Positions 21,351 to 33,512 of a stretch of DNA of 64,000 nt are shown piece by piece (position 1 is the stretch's first letter; each line of letters opens with the position of its first letter). This DNA is from Cololabis saira (taxonomy: Eukaryota > Chordata > Actinopteri > Beloniformes > Belonidae). Under the pieces are notes generated by a model. It was given only the letters and a program-made list of their open reading frames with translations, did not search any database and was not told the DNA's origin. The translations under genes and the position numbers were made by a program. The DNA is taken from the NCBI RefSeq assembly GCF_033807715.1, contig NC_084599.1:3160125-3224124 (forward strand), given 5' to 3'.

Positions 21351-23798
21351 TTTCTTCATGTCATTTTCAGTCTTTGGTGACATAGCTGTCAAGGTGTTTG
21401 AATCAATGTCCTCTTTTCATCTTGTGCCTATCAATAAAGAAGAAGTGAACCACGCTGAATACTTTGGTTTTTCTCAACGTTAATCCTGAGGCCCATTTGC
21501 CTTGATGGGCCTCTGTATGCCAATCAAGACAGAGCTTCTTTTATGTACTCTGGGAACGTTTTTATTGTTCCTGAGGTCAACGATGGCACTGTTAACTCTA
21601 AAACAAACCCTGATACTGCTGCCTGCACATCTGTATGTTTGTCCCATACACGAGAAAATGTACAAGAAAATAAAAGCATAATCAAATAGAAGCTTGCATC
21701 TGATTGGTCTGAAGAGTTCTCTGTTAATACAAAGTTTGGCGTACACTCCGGAGTACAGCATCAAAGCAACATGAGGATGCCATTCATTGTGCATCTGCCA
21801 TTTCTATAATCTGATATAAATTGAGAATAAACTATCTCCAATAAGAACTGCAGCAGCTGTAGTACCACGACAGCAAATATCTTGCCTACCACAATAATAC
21901 GAGAAATGCCACAGTAGTTGAAACAATCACCTTTTTTGAACAAGATGCAGATAATAATGTCAGTCGGGACTGAGCATGGTTGGCAAGAACAAATGTCAAA
22001 GTACGGTATGTCCATGATAGAAGAGGATCTCAGAAAAAAAACCAACCGTCCTGCCCTGGGACATCAATGGGACATCAGTGCAGACACTGTTGCAGACAGA
22101 TACTTATCGCTTTTCACTGTTGCCAAGTTGACAAACCAGTCTGCCTTACGGCAGAACTGCAGCTGAGCGGACGTGCAGATTTGTAGATTTTCCTGAAAAG
22201 TTGCCAGGCTGATGATGGAATCCTTTGGTGGGTGCATTTGGACTGCAGCCCAGGCCCAATGGGGGCCAAGTATGTGCTAACACTTTCATAAGGTGTACAC
22301 CCTGGCCAGTAGTGGGAAGCAGGCGCCGACCTTCTCCGTCTAGACTTGGCTTCAAGCTGAGCTTAGCCACTGCCCAGTGCCATGTTTGGTGAAAATCAAA
22401 GTTGTGGTGGGTTGGTAATGATTCAGGGTTGGTTGTTTTAGCCACAAGACCTGGGAACATTGCACTCATTGCAGTACCATTGGGTAGGGGAACACTGAAA
22501 ACTGAACCAAATGAGGACTAGAGTAAAATAGAACTACTACACACACACCTGGAAAGTGTTTATCTTTCAAGGGAGCGAACAGACATAACGAGTTTTTGTA
22601 CAATTGACGGATGAAAGCAGTTTTGAAAACACTATTGGCCCCATGATGAACTGAGAAACTTTCCAGGGTGCACACCTGCCTTTCACTCAAACACAGCTGG
22701 GAATTCTTCCAGTAGACGCTCTGACGTTGAATAGGAAGAAGCTGGATGGATGGATTCATGGATGGATGGATGGATATAAGCCGAACACTGAATGCAATGA
22801 CACGCACCGCTTTGTCGAGTCTCCAAGACCATTGTGCAGAAAGTCAAGCTTTTAAAATGTATTCTCATTAACTCTTTTTATGCGTCGTGACAACAACATC
22901 CAGGAAAAGATAGTTAATCAAAAAAAGCCATTTCTCTTTTTCTGCCTGTATGTATGAAATATTAACAAGTCTTTTTTTAGGCCTTTGGGGCAACTGCAAT
23001 ACCTTGATACATGCACACTTGGGCAATGGCTTCACATATCAGTACAAAATTAGCATCCGAGAACAAGACAGAAAAAAAGAGTTTGACTTTTACAATATGT
23101 AAAACAACACATTTCTACAATTATTATTAGTATTAAGAAGGTTTTAGAGATTGTTCAGGCTAAGTCTAGGCTAGGGCGAGGTGGTAGCTCAAAGTGTGTT
23201 TTTTACTGTGTTTTCACTGGCTGAGTGTTGCAAACGCTCAAAGGCTTAACCCAAGGAAGTCTGCAGTAACATGGTTAGTAATTTTTTGGCATCTGTACGA
23301 GACACATTTCCAGGAATGAAAGCCGCACAAATGTGGTGTCCAGGCCACATTTTTAGAAGACCAACAATGTTCAGAGTCCAGACTGTACAAACTGAGACTC
23401 ACGTGTTTTAAATATCAGTCTTGAGTGTTTCCTTTAAACAAAGTGAATAGGCCCCTCCAATCAATTACTGATGTGATCAGAATTCTTCAAAAGCAATCTG
23501 AATGCCCCTAGACCTGTGTCCTGTCCTTGTACCCTGTTTCCATCCTTTTATAGAAAGAGGGGGGCTTATTCATATATATAGCCTTTGTTCTTGAAATCAA
23601 GCTTTAAGCCCCATCACTTCCTAAATTATAGAAAAAACAGTTGTGTGTTATAATAAACTTCTCAATTGTGCAGTGCAAAAATACAACATCTGACATTTGA
23701 CACCAGTAATAACCCATACATTCCTGGTGGTGACAGCCAGTGTCCACCAGATGAGATTAATAATCACATCCCACAGATTCATTGTCTATGGAAAGAGA
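21351..23798. other. unassigned 2.4 kb
   Basis: Largely non-repetitive by eye, with open frames up to 113 codons on the minus strand and no domain I recognise. A GATG run lies at 22743-22775. This is one of the longer stretches free of identified transposons and is where host introns or regulatory DNA would be expected, but nothing specific is visible. Confidence 0.4.
22743..22775. repeat. (GGAT)n microsatellite
   Basis: Short GGAT tetranucleotide run interrupted once. Confidence 0.9.
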
Positions 23799-24125
23799 AT
23801 TCAATTCAATTCAATTCAATTCAATTCAATTCAATTGATTGGGGGGGGGGCGCAGGCAGGTGGAAGCAGCAGCGGGATGACCGGGGGTGAGGGGGGTATC
23901 CGGGACCGCAGGCCAGCACGCAGCTCCTGAAGCTCCGGCCTGCAAACATGCACAAAAGAGAAAAAAGGGGGGCCAGCACAAGAAACTACAGGAACGATGG
24001 ACAAAAATGATAGCTATGAGATAATTATAATAAGTAAAAATGGAAATGGAGAAGAGAGGAAGGGAAGAGGAGAGGAGAAGAAGGGTGAGAGGCACCGCCC
24101 AGTGGATCATGTCGGTGCCCCCTTG
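23799..24125 (-). mobile_element. dispersed retroposon segment, copy 2
   Basis: (TTCAA)n at 23799-23836, then a G run and the segment shared with 17741 and 63130. On the minus strand the order is body, C run, (TTGAA)n tail, matching a retroposon 3' end with a pentanucleotide tail. Confidence 0.6.
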
Positions 24126-24435
24126 CAGCATAGGCCTATAGCAGCATATCTACCGCAAGGCTATATTTGAGATGAACTATTATAGTCTTGTTCTATAGCT
24201 GCAACTATGACTACTGACTCTAACACACTAGAGTTTACACTAACTAGAGACACGTGGTTAATCCCTTTGCAAGGCAACGTGGTTGGGCGGCATTTCAAAA
24301 AGCTGAGCTTTGCCCAACTTTATTTGGTACAAGTTTATTCATCCAATGGAAAGCTTTACTCAAAGAAGAACTAGCTCATTGCATTTGATAAACAAGGGGA
24401 AATATGTGTCTCCGCCTCCAAGTGAAAGTACACGT

Positions 24436-25375
24436 CAGGGGTGGGCAATGCTGGTCCTCGAGGGCCGGCGTCCTGCAGGTTTTAGATGTTTCCCTGCTTC
24501 ATTGCACCATGATACAAATGATTGTGTCGTTAACAGAATTGTGCAGAACTTGTTGACAAGCTGATGACAATGATTAATAGAGAGTATCAAAAAGGGGCAC
24601 GGTGGAGCAGCTGGTAGTGCAGCCGTCTCACAGCAAGAAGGTCCTGGGTTCGATTCCCGCCGGGGATGCTGTGGGTGCTGAAGTGCGTGTTAGTTCCCCC
24701 ATGACTTCAGTGCCCACACCCTGGGTGGGGTTGGTGGAAGGATCTTTCTGTGTGGAGTTTGCATGTTCTCCCCGTGTTCCCTTGGGTAGCTAATGGGAGC
24801 TACCCTCTCAAAAACATGCAGCATTCCTGGGCTCTACTGCCCCCTCTGGCCAGCCAGGGAACAGATGGGGTGGGAGGATCTGGCCAGAATAACGTGATCC
24901 TTCCACGCACTACATTTTTGTTGGCAAAATTAAAGTAATGAGGATACCGAACTTTATGATTTGACCGCTTAACGTTAGCTACCCAAAAATCCAACATTAC
25001 CTGATACAAAATGGGAACCGCAAATCCACATTTCGGTGCCTTCAGTTGTTTCTGAGAATTGCAGCGATCCATTTGTCTCTCTTAAGCTTATTTTTCGTCA
25101 GTCTGTAAAACAATGACTCTGATTTCCTCCTAAATCTATTAGTTCAGTCGATCGCACAACAACTCTTTCCCATTTTAGATGTTTTCCAGTTGCTCAAACT
25201 GAACGTTTAGCTGCCACTCAGTCTTTCTGACACTCAGTCTTTCTGACACTAAGTGGGCGTAAACCGCTGTGAAGTTGCATCTGTGACGTCATGTGCATTC
25301 CCTCTATTGGAATCAGGTGTTAAAGCAGAGAAACAAACACATGCAGGACACGGCCCTCAGGATTGCCCACCCCTG
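24436..25375. mobile_element. palindromic hAT MITE, copy 1, interrupted
   Basis: Ends CAGGGGTGGGCAATGCTGG and ATTGCCCACCCCTG are inverted repeats. Inner arms carry GAGGGCCGGCGTCCTGCA and TGCAGGACACGGCCCTC. Other copies are at 41769, 47441 and 54690-55028. CAGGGGTG ends and palindromic body fit hAT non-autonomous elements. Sequence from about 24594 to 25300 is foreign to other copies, starting with a V-SINE. Confidence 0.7.
24594..24823 (+). mobile_element. V-SINE, 3'-truncated
   Basis: GGCACGGTGGAGCAGCTGG (tRNA-like A box), GGGTTCGATTCCC (B box), then TTTCTGTGTGGAGTTTGCA and CTCAAAAACATGCAG of the conserved core. Lies inside the hAT MITE and is degraded beyond the core. Confidence 0.8.
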
Positions 25376-26371
25376 GTCTCTTCCTCTAAGTGGTTACCAG
25401 AGCCACCTTAGAGTTGGTTCAACTTTTGTAAACTGGTTTGTTTTTCTGTAGTGAAAGAGCCATGATGAAACCAAGCTTTTTTTCTCCTTCTTTTTTTGAA
25501 TAGAGCAGATTAGAGGCTGCAATAGCTCTATTCATTTATGTTTTTATACACGTTGGTCAAAACCTTCCCGTCAGACTGGCTGGTGTCTCTTTGCATAGTC
25601 AAACTTGTTTTGCTCTTCAGTCAGTAGCCATAGTACAAGAAGTCATTACGTTTGATTTCTTTCACTTTTTCAAAACTTCCTTTTCGTTTGTTACCAATTG
25701 CAGTAACAATGTTTTTCCTGTCATGATAACCCTGCCGCTCGCCCCTGACATAAGTGCTTCTTGCGTCGAGCCCAGCAGAGTTTTAAGTACCAGAGTAGCT
25801 CCAGTTTCCTGGCTGGGACCCAGTGCTTTCTTTGTGGTTGCCTTTTTAAAAAACAAAAAACTGCTCCTAAATTAGGTGCTGGCTCTGAACCAGCACTGGG
25901 ACTACTTTGGCTGAAAAGGCATGGATGTGGAGGGCTGCAAGGCAAGAAGGCTGCATTTATGCTTCACTCACAGAGCTCCCAGTTGTATTAAGAGAAAAAA
26001 AAGTCCTGCAGGACCAAGACCATTATTAATGTGTTTATTTTGGGTCTCATAACGGAGTCCTTTCATAAAGAGGACGCTCCCTCGGTGCTTTGGGCTTCTT
26101 GGTCCTGTGCATTGTAGGTTTCTGCCACAAACTAAAAGGGCCGAATGCAGAATCTCCCAGGCAGAGGCAGGAATGAGGCTACAGTCAAAGCCAGTAATCC
26201 ACGGTTCCAGGCAACAGTACACACTCTCAAGACACGAGAGTCCACAAATTCAGACAATGTTCAGGAAAGCGGCAAGGGTGAACGATCCAAGAAGGCCCAT
26301 ACACACAGACTGGAAACAACCAGGCAGAGGCACATGCTCCAATCTGCCAGGGGATAATCACACAGTGACTA
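25376..26371. other. no gene recognised
   Basis: Unassigned; open frames of up to about 94 codons without recognised domain. Confidence 0.4.
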
Positions 26372-26775
26372 CGTTTACATGCAGTCAAAATTCTGGTTAT
26401 TGCCAATATTCGGGTTTTAAAAGGGTTATTGACTGCATGGAAACGCAGTCGGGGTTATCCCTGTATACATGGTAATTAATCATTCGGGATATCTGGGTCA
26501 AACCAGCAATGCGCAGAGAACATCATGACGCAATTCCCGTCATTTCCGCTTCTTCTTCCTGTATCCAAATTCAAAACAAATGCTGCTTCGCGCAACTTTT
26601 CGCTCACCTTCTTATAAATATTACTATCCCGGTACTTTCTACCGTCTACAAATGCAGAAATGTTCATATCCTTCATTACATTTATGAAGTGAATATAAGC
26701 AAATTCGTGTTATTCAAAGGGGTTATTGGTGTTTACATGGCCGTGCAAATTCGGGTTAGTCACCAAATTTTGCAC
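26372..26775. mobile_element. possible TIR element with 'GTTTACATG' ends
   Basis: GACTACGTTTACATGCAGTC at the left and TGTTTACATGGCCGTGC at the right, with TCGGGTTA/GGGTTAT words in both halves, resemble a non-autonomous element. No clear target duplication. Confidence 0.35.
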
Positions 26776-27575
26776 TAAGCCAGGCCTGGCGAAAAATTTG
26801 ATATTTAATGGTTTGCATTAATGGGCGTGGCAAAATGGCTCAACAGCGCCCCCTAGAAAACTTTGTGCCTCAAGCCCCACAATACGGTTTGACGTACATG
26901 CAGGAAAATCGGTACACACCTGTATCATGGCGCAACTTAAAGAAAAGTCTTTTGGCGCCATGGCCGAAACCGAACAGGAAGTCGGCCATTTTGAATTAAT
27001 CGTGTCATTTTGGTGAAATTTATGCCATTCCTTCGGCAGTTAATACGGCCCGAACCGTAACGTGCACCCAGGTGTGTTATACATCAAAATATGCGTCTCC
27101 ATCCTGCGACAAAACGCATTACTTTTCTCTTTCAAAAGTGCTACCGTGGCGACGCTAGACGCCAAAAAGCGCGCCCCCCATTCATCTGATTGGTCCATAT
27201 TTGATAGTTCACCAAAAGTCACCAAATCTTGCATGCAAGCCAGGCCTGGCGATAAATTTGATATTTCATGGTTTGCATTAATGAGCGTGGAAAAATGGCT
27301 CAACAGCGCCCCCTAGAAATCTTTTCTCTGTCATAACTTTTGAATGGTTTGACATAGAGAGTCGTAGGTGGTGTCATCGGACTCGGTATGAGTCCTTGAC
27401 CTTAATCATAATTGAAATTAGCCTCGCCCCTTCTTCTGATTGGTTGTCCCTATTTTCTGCTATATCTTTTGAATGGTTAGCCATAGAAAGTTGTGGGTGG
27501 TGTCATGTCTGATATGCTTATGGGGGGCGGTGGCCATGAGTGCGAGGGCCTGTTCATCGCTGCTTGCAGCTTGAA
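26748..27575. repeat. 460-bp direct repeat element
   Basis: A block with CAGGCCTGGCGA, GGTTTGCATTAATG and TGGCTCAACAGCGCCCCCT begins at 26781 and again at 27241, an offset of exactly 460 bp. The end, CATCGCTGCTTGCAGCTT, is a hairpin-like terminus. I recognise this as a common fish interspersed tandem repeat but cannot name its class. Confidence 0.65.
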
Positions 27576-27897
27576 TTTTCTTTTTACTGTTTTTGTTTTC
27601 AGTATGCCACTTTTGCGCATCCATTACTTTTCTCTATTGATCATATGTTACTAATCTGTTTACTTATTATTTAATTATAAAACTTCTTCCTGTCCAGGAA
27701 ATGGTGCGATTGCATTCCCAAATGATTACTTTTACCTTTGTTTGTAGGAAATTTTGTTTTTTCAGCCAGGAGGGCCATGAGACCAGCTGCTCTTGTCGGG
27801 GAATGTATCAGGGAAGACTTTGAAGTTCATCATGTGGTATTTACGATAGAATAGTTTGTATTTTTTTGTTCGAGCTTGATTTTCCTCCACAACAGCT
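27576..27897. other. no gene recognised
   Basis: AT-rich, unassigned. Confidence 0.4.
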
Positions 27898-28330
27898 TCA
27901 AATCAGATTCCCAACATCGCCAAGGCGGCAGGACCTGACAAGGTGCCGGGGCAGACCCTGAAGTCACGTGCAGACCGGCTGGCAGACGTATTTACCCACA
28001 TTTTCAAGCAGTCCTTGCAGCAGGCGGTAGTCCCAACATGCCTTAAATCCACTACCATAGTGCCCGTGGCCAAGAGGCAGGCAGTGAAATGCCTGAATCC
28101 CTACCGCCCAGTTGCCTTGACACTAATATTAATGAAGTACTGTGGGAGGCTGGTCCTGCATTACATCAAGGGCACCATTCCTTCTGATCTGGACAGCTAC
28201 CAGACAGATCAATGGAAGACGCCATTTCAACTGCACTGCACACGGACCTGTCCCACCTGGAGGGTCCAAAACCTACGTTAGGATGCTATTTGTCCATTTT
28301 ATATCCTTTTTCAACACCATCTCCCCCCAT
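27898..28330 (+). pseudogene. Rex1-like LINE reverse-transcriptase fragment
   Basis: Contains the RT N-terminal motifs in order: [10 protein letters not shown], then [18 protein letters not shown] and [10 protein letters not shown]. After frame disturbance comes [17 protein letters not shown], the position where active Rex1/CR1 elements have D-F-S-S-A-F-N-T. The catalytic aspartate of motif A is replaced by histidine. 5' and 3' truncated, with sequence changing at about 28331 to a different LINE. Confidence 0.7.
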
Positions 28331-28494
28331 AAAAGAGTATCCAAATGTCTGCTATCCAAATCTGCTATCAGGCACCGTTACTATGGAACCAACTTCCAAT
28401 CTGGGTTGAGGAGGCTGACACCACCTCCACCTTTAAAACTAAACTTAAAACCTTTCTGTTTAGTAAAGCCTATAGGTAGTGTTTAGTAAACCTC
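28331..28494 (+). pseudogene. L2-type LINE 3' end
   Basis: The frame WNQLPIW... (disrupted) ...LKTFLFSKAYR matches the same C-terminal segment on the minus strand at 55110-55346. The stop is followed by GTGTTTAGTAAACCTCTAG, the first unit of the adjoining array. The element is truncated so severely at the 5' side that only the last ~50 codons and the tail remain. It runs directly into the minisatellite. Confidence 0.7.
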
Positions 28495-31400
28495 TAGCTG
28501 GTGTTGGTAAATCTCTAGTTAGTGTTAGCAAACCTCTAGTTGGTGTTAGTAAACCTCTAGTTAGTGTTAGTAAACCTCTAGTTAGTGTTAGTAAATCTCT
28601 AGTTAGTGTTAGTAAATCTCTAGTTAGTGTTTAGTAAACCTCTAGTTAGTGATAGTAAACCTCTAGTTAGTGTTAGTAAACCTCTAGTTAATGTTAGTAA
28701 ACCTCTAGTTAGTGTTAGTAAACCTCTAGTTAATGTTTAGTAAATCTCTAGTTAGTGTTAGTAAACCTCTAGTTAGTGTTAGTAAATCTCTAGTTAGTGT
28801 TAGTAAATCTCTAGTTAGTGTTTAGTAAACCTCTAGTTAGTGATAGTAAACCTCTAGTTAGTGTTAGTAAACCTCTAGTTAATGTTAGTAAACCTCTAGT
28901 TAGTGTTAGTAAACCTCTAGTTAATGTTTAGTAAACCTCTAGTTAGTGTTAGTAAATCTCTAGTTAGTGTTTAGTAAACCTTTAGTTAGTGTTAGTAAAC
29001 CTCTAGTTAATGTTTAGTAAACCTCTAGTTAGTGTTTAGTAAACCTCTAGTTAGTGTTAGTAAACCTCTAGTTAGTGTTTAGTAAACCTCTAGTTAGTGT
29101 TAATAAACCTCTAGTTAGTGTTAGTAAACCTCTAGTTAGCATTAGTAAACCTCTAGTTAGTGTTAGTAAACCTCTAGTTAGCATTAGTAAATCTCTAGTT
29201 AGTGTTTAGTAAACCTCTAGTTAGTGTTAGTAAACCTCTAGTTAGTGTTTAGTAAACCTCTAGTTAGTGTTAGTAAACCTCTAGTTAGTGTTTAGTAAAC
29301 CTCTAGTTAGTGTTAGTAAACCTCTAGTTAGTGTTAGTAAACCTCTAGTTAGTGTTTAGTAAACCTCTAGTTAGTTTTAGTAAACCTCTAGTTAGTGTTT
29401 AGTAAACCTCTAGTTAGTGTTAGTAAACCTCTAGTTAGTGTTAGTAAACCTCTAGTTAGTGTTAGTAAATCTCTAGTTAGTGTTTAGTAAACCTCTAGTT
29501 AGTGTTAGTAAACCTCTAGTTAATGTTAGTAAACCTCTAGTTAGTGTTAGTAAACCTCTAGTTAGTGTTAGTAAATCTCTAGTTAGTGTTTAGTAAACCT
29601 CTAGTTAGTGTTAGTAAACCTCTAGTTAGTGTTAGTAAATCTCTAGTTAGTGTTTAGTAAACCTCTAGTTAGTGTTAGTAAACCTCTAGTTAGTGTTAGT
29701 AAACCTCTAGTTAGTGTTTAGTAAACCTCTAGTTAGTGTTAGTAAATCTCTAGTTAGTGTTTAGTAAACCTCTAGTTAGTATTAGTAAACCTCTAGTTAG
29801 TGTTTAGTAAACCTCTAGTTAGTGTTAGTAAACCTCTAGTTAGTGTTTAGTAAACCTCTAGTTAGTGTTAGTAAACCTCTAGTTAGTGTTAGTAAACATC
29901 TAGTTAGTGTTAGTAAACCTATAGTTAGTGTTTAGTAAACCTCTAGTTAGTGTTAGTAAACCTCTAGTTAGTGTTTAGTAAACCTCTAGTTAGTGTTTAG
30001 TGAACCTCTAGTTAGTGTTAGTAAATCTCTAGTTAGTGTTTAGTAAACCTCTAGTTAGTATTAGTAAACCTCTAGTTAGTGTTTAGTAAACCTCTAGTTA
30101 GTGTTTAGTAAACCTCTAGTTAGTGTTAGTAAACCTCTAGTTAGTGTTAGTAAACCTCTAGTTAGTGTTAGTAAACCTCTAGTTAGTGTTTAGTAAACCT
30201 CTAGTTAGTGTTAGTAAACCTCTAGTTAGTGTTTAGTAAACCTCTAGTTCGTGTTAGTAAACCTCTAGTTAGTGTTAGTAAACCTGTAGTTAGTGTTAGT
30301 AAACCTCTAGTTAGTGTTAGTAAACCTCTAGTTAGTGTTTAGTAAACCTCTAGTTAGTGTTTAGTAAACCTCTAGTTAGTGTTAGTAAACCTCTAGTTCG
30401 TGTTAGTAAACCTGTAGTTAGTGTTTAGTAAACCTCTAGTTAGTGTTTAGTAAACCTCTAGTTAGTGTTTAGTAAACCTCTAGTTAGTGTTAGTAAACCT
30501 CTAGTTAGTGTTTAGTAAACCTCTAGTTAGTGTTTAGTAAACCTCTAGTTAGTGTTAGTAAACATCTAGTTAGTGTTAGTAAACCTCTAGTTAGTGTTAG
30601 TAAACCTCTAGTTAGTGTTTAGTAAACCTCTAGTTCGTGTTAGTAAACCTCTAGTTAGTGTTAGTAAACCTCTAGTTAGTGTTTAGTAAACCTCTAGTTA
30701 GTGTTAGTAAACCTCTAGTTAGTGTTTAGTGAACCTCTAGTTAGTGTTAGTAAACCTATAGTTAGTGTTTAGTAAACTTCTAGTTAGTGTTAGTAAACCT
30801 CTAGTTAGTGTTAGTAAACCTGTAGTTAGTGTTAGTAAACCTCTAGTTAGTGTTTAGTAAACCTCTAGTTAGTGTTAGTAAACCTGTAGTTCGTGTTAGT
30901 AAACCTCTAGTTAGTGTTAGTAAACCTGTAGTTAGTGTTTAGTAAACCTCTAGTTAGTGTTTAGTAAACCTCTAGTTCGTGTTAGTAAACCTCTAGTTAG
31001 TGTTTAGTGAACCTCTAGTTAGTGTTAGTAAACCTCTAGTTAGTGTTTAGTGAACCTCTAGTTAGTGTTAGTAAACCTCTAGTTAGTGTTAGTAAACCTC
31101 TAGTTAGTGTTTAGTAAACCTCTAGTTAGTGTTTAGTAAACCTCTAGTTAGTGTTAGTAAACCTGTAGTTAGTGTTAGTAAACCTCTAGTTAGTGTCAGT
31201 AAACCTCTAGTTAGTGTTAGTAAACCTCTAGTTAGTGTTAGTAAACCTCTAGTTAGTGTTAGTAAACCTCTAGTTAGTGTTTAGTAATCCTCTAGTTAGT
31301 GTTAGTAAACCTCTAGTTAGTGTTAGTAAACCTCTAGTTAGTGTTAGTAAACCTCTAGTTAGTGTCAGTAAACCTCTAGTTAGTGTTAGTAAACCTCTAG

Positions 31401-32955
31401 TTAGTGTTAGTAAACCTCTAGTTAGTGTTAGTAAACCTCTAGTTAGTGTTTAGTAACCCTCTAGTTAGTGTTAGTAAACCTCTAGTTAGTGTTTAGTAAA
31501 CCTCTAGTTAGTGTTTAGTAAACCTCTAGTTAGTGTTAGTAAACCTCTAGTTAGTGTTAGTAAACCTCTAGTTAGTGTTAGTAAACCTTTAGTTAGTGTT
31601 TAGTAAACCTCTAGTTAGTGTTAGTAAACCTCTAGTTAGTGTTTAGTAAACCTCTAGTTAGTGTTAGTAAACCTCTAGTTAGTGTTAGTAAACCTATAGT
31701 TAGTGTTAGTAAACCTCTAGTTAGTGTTAGTAAACCTCTAGTTAGTGTTAGTAAACCTTTAGTTAGTGTTTAGTAAACCTCTAGTTAGTGTTAGTAAACC
31801 TCTAGTTAGTGTTTAGTAAACCTCTAGTTAGTGTTTAGTAAACCTCTAGTTAGTGTTAGTAAACCTGTAGTTCGTGTTAGTAAACCTCTAGTTAGTGTTA
31901 GTAAACCTGTAGTTAGTGTTTAGTAAACCTCTAGTTAGTGTTTAGTAAACCTCTAGTTCGTGTTAGTAAACCTCTAGTTAGTGTTTAGTGAACCTCTAGT
32001 TAGTGTTAGTAAACCTCTAGTTAGTGTTTAGTAAACCTCTAGTTAGTGTTAGTAAACCTCTAGTTAGTGTTTAGTGAACCTCTAGTTAGTGTTAGTAAAC
32101 CTCTAGTTAGTGTTAGTAAACCTCTAGTTAGTGTTTAGTAAACCTCTAGTTAGTGTTTAGTAAACCTCTAGTTAGTGTTAGTAAACCTGTAGTTAGTATT
32201 AGTAAACCTCTAGTTAGTGTCAGTAAACCTCTAGTTAGTGTTAGTAAACCTCTAGTTAGTGTTAGTAAACCTCTAGTTAGTGTTAGTAAACCTCTAGTTA
32301 GTGTTTAGTAATCCTCTAGTTAGTGTTAGTAAACCTCTAGTTAGTGTTAGTAAACCTCTAGTTAGTGTTAGTAAACCTCTAGTTAGTGTCAGTAAACCTC
32401 TAGTTAGTGTTAGTAAACCTCTAGTTAGTGTTAGTAAACCTCTAGTTAGTGTTAGTAAACCTCTAGTTAGTGTTTAGTAACCCTCTAGTTAGTGTTAGTA
32501 AACCTCTAGTTAGTGTTTAGTAAACCTCTAGTTAGTGTTTAGTAAACCTCTAGTTAGTGTTAGTAAACCTCTAGTTAGTGTTAGTAAACCTCTAGTTAGT
32601 GTTAGTAAACCTCTAGTTAGTGTTAGTAAACCTTTAGTTAGTGTTTAGTAAACCTCTAGTTAGTGTTAGTAAACCTCTAGTTAGTGTTTAGTAAACCTCT
32701 AGTTAGTGTTAGTAAACCTCTAGTTAGTGTTAGTAAACCTATAGTTAGTGTTAGTAAACCTCTAGTTAGTGTTAGTAAACCTCTAGTTAGTGTTAGTAAA
32801 CCTTTAGTTAGTGTTTAGTAAACCTCTAGTTAGTGTTAGTAAACCTCTAGTTAGTGTTTAGTAAACCTCTAGTTAGTGTTTAGTAAACCTCTAGTTAGTG
32901 TTAGTAAACCTCTAGTTAGTGTTAGTAAAACTCTAGTTAGTGTAAACTCTAGTGT
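28476..32955. repeat. ~4.45-kb minisatellite of 21/22-bp units
   Basis: Roughly 200 units of (T)TTAGTAAACCTCTAGTTAG-TG alternating between 21 bp (GTTAG) and 22 bp (GTTTAG). Variant units (aaTctc, Gtag, ttCg, gtgTCag, aaTcc, aaCcc) are scattered and some recur in the same order about 1,024 bp apart. Stops occur in every frame, so nothing is coded. It starts at the tail of the L2-type LINE fragment and ends abruptly near 32950. Confidence 0.97.
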
Positions 32956-33512
32956 GTTAGAGTCAGTAGTTATGGTCTGTTTATGAGTCGGTCACTTTTC
33001 TCTCAGCATCGTTCACTTTCTAACGTACTGAAATATTATTGTTCAGTGTCCACGTGGTTATTAGGAAGACTGACACCTGCACATGGATAATAGTTACTCC
33101 ATGAATAACCCAACGTACCTGGTGTAAAATGGGGACATGCTGTGGAAGTAAAGGTCCTAAAGTTCTTACAGAAGCATCAGGGTGTCGTGAAGATGAGTCG
33201 TGGCCGGCTTGATGGCGTTAAAGTATCAGTAAAGTATTCAGATCACCACTACATTTGCGACCTGTCACGGTTCAGATGTTCCTAAAACGTGCGTAATATG
33301 ATCAATTGATTAAACTGAAAAGTGACTCAGGGTACGCTGGAGTCCACCTGTTCTTGACCAGGTTACCATGGTAACAGACGGCTTCAGTTTCTGAAACCGG
33401 CTCAACTGAACCCTCTAGGTCGGGGAAAACCCCCGGGAGTTCAGGTTCAACACACTCTCAGCGTCGCCATGACGACACACCCTTTCCCTGATTCGCGCGC
33501 CTGTACCACATG
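32956..33512. other. no gene recognised
   Basis: Unique-looking flank of the minisatellite without recognisable features. Confidence 0.4.

Noticed and set aside
24594..24680. Stand-alone tRNA gene
   Set aside because: A and B boxes belong to a V-SINE head; the SINE core follows and the cloverleaf is not complete.
28476..32955. CRISPR-like or telomeric array
   Set aside because: Units are contiguous without spacers and do not match TTAGGG; a eukaryotic minisatellite.
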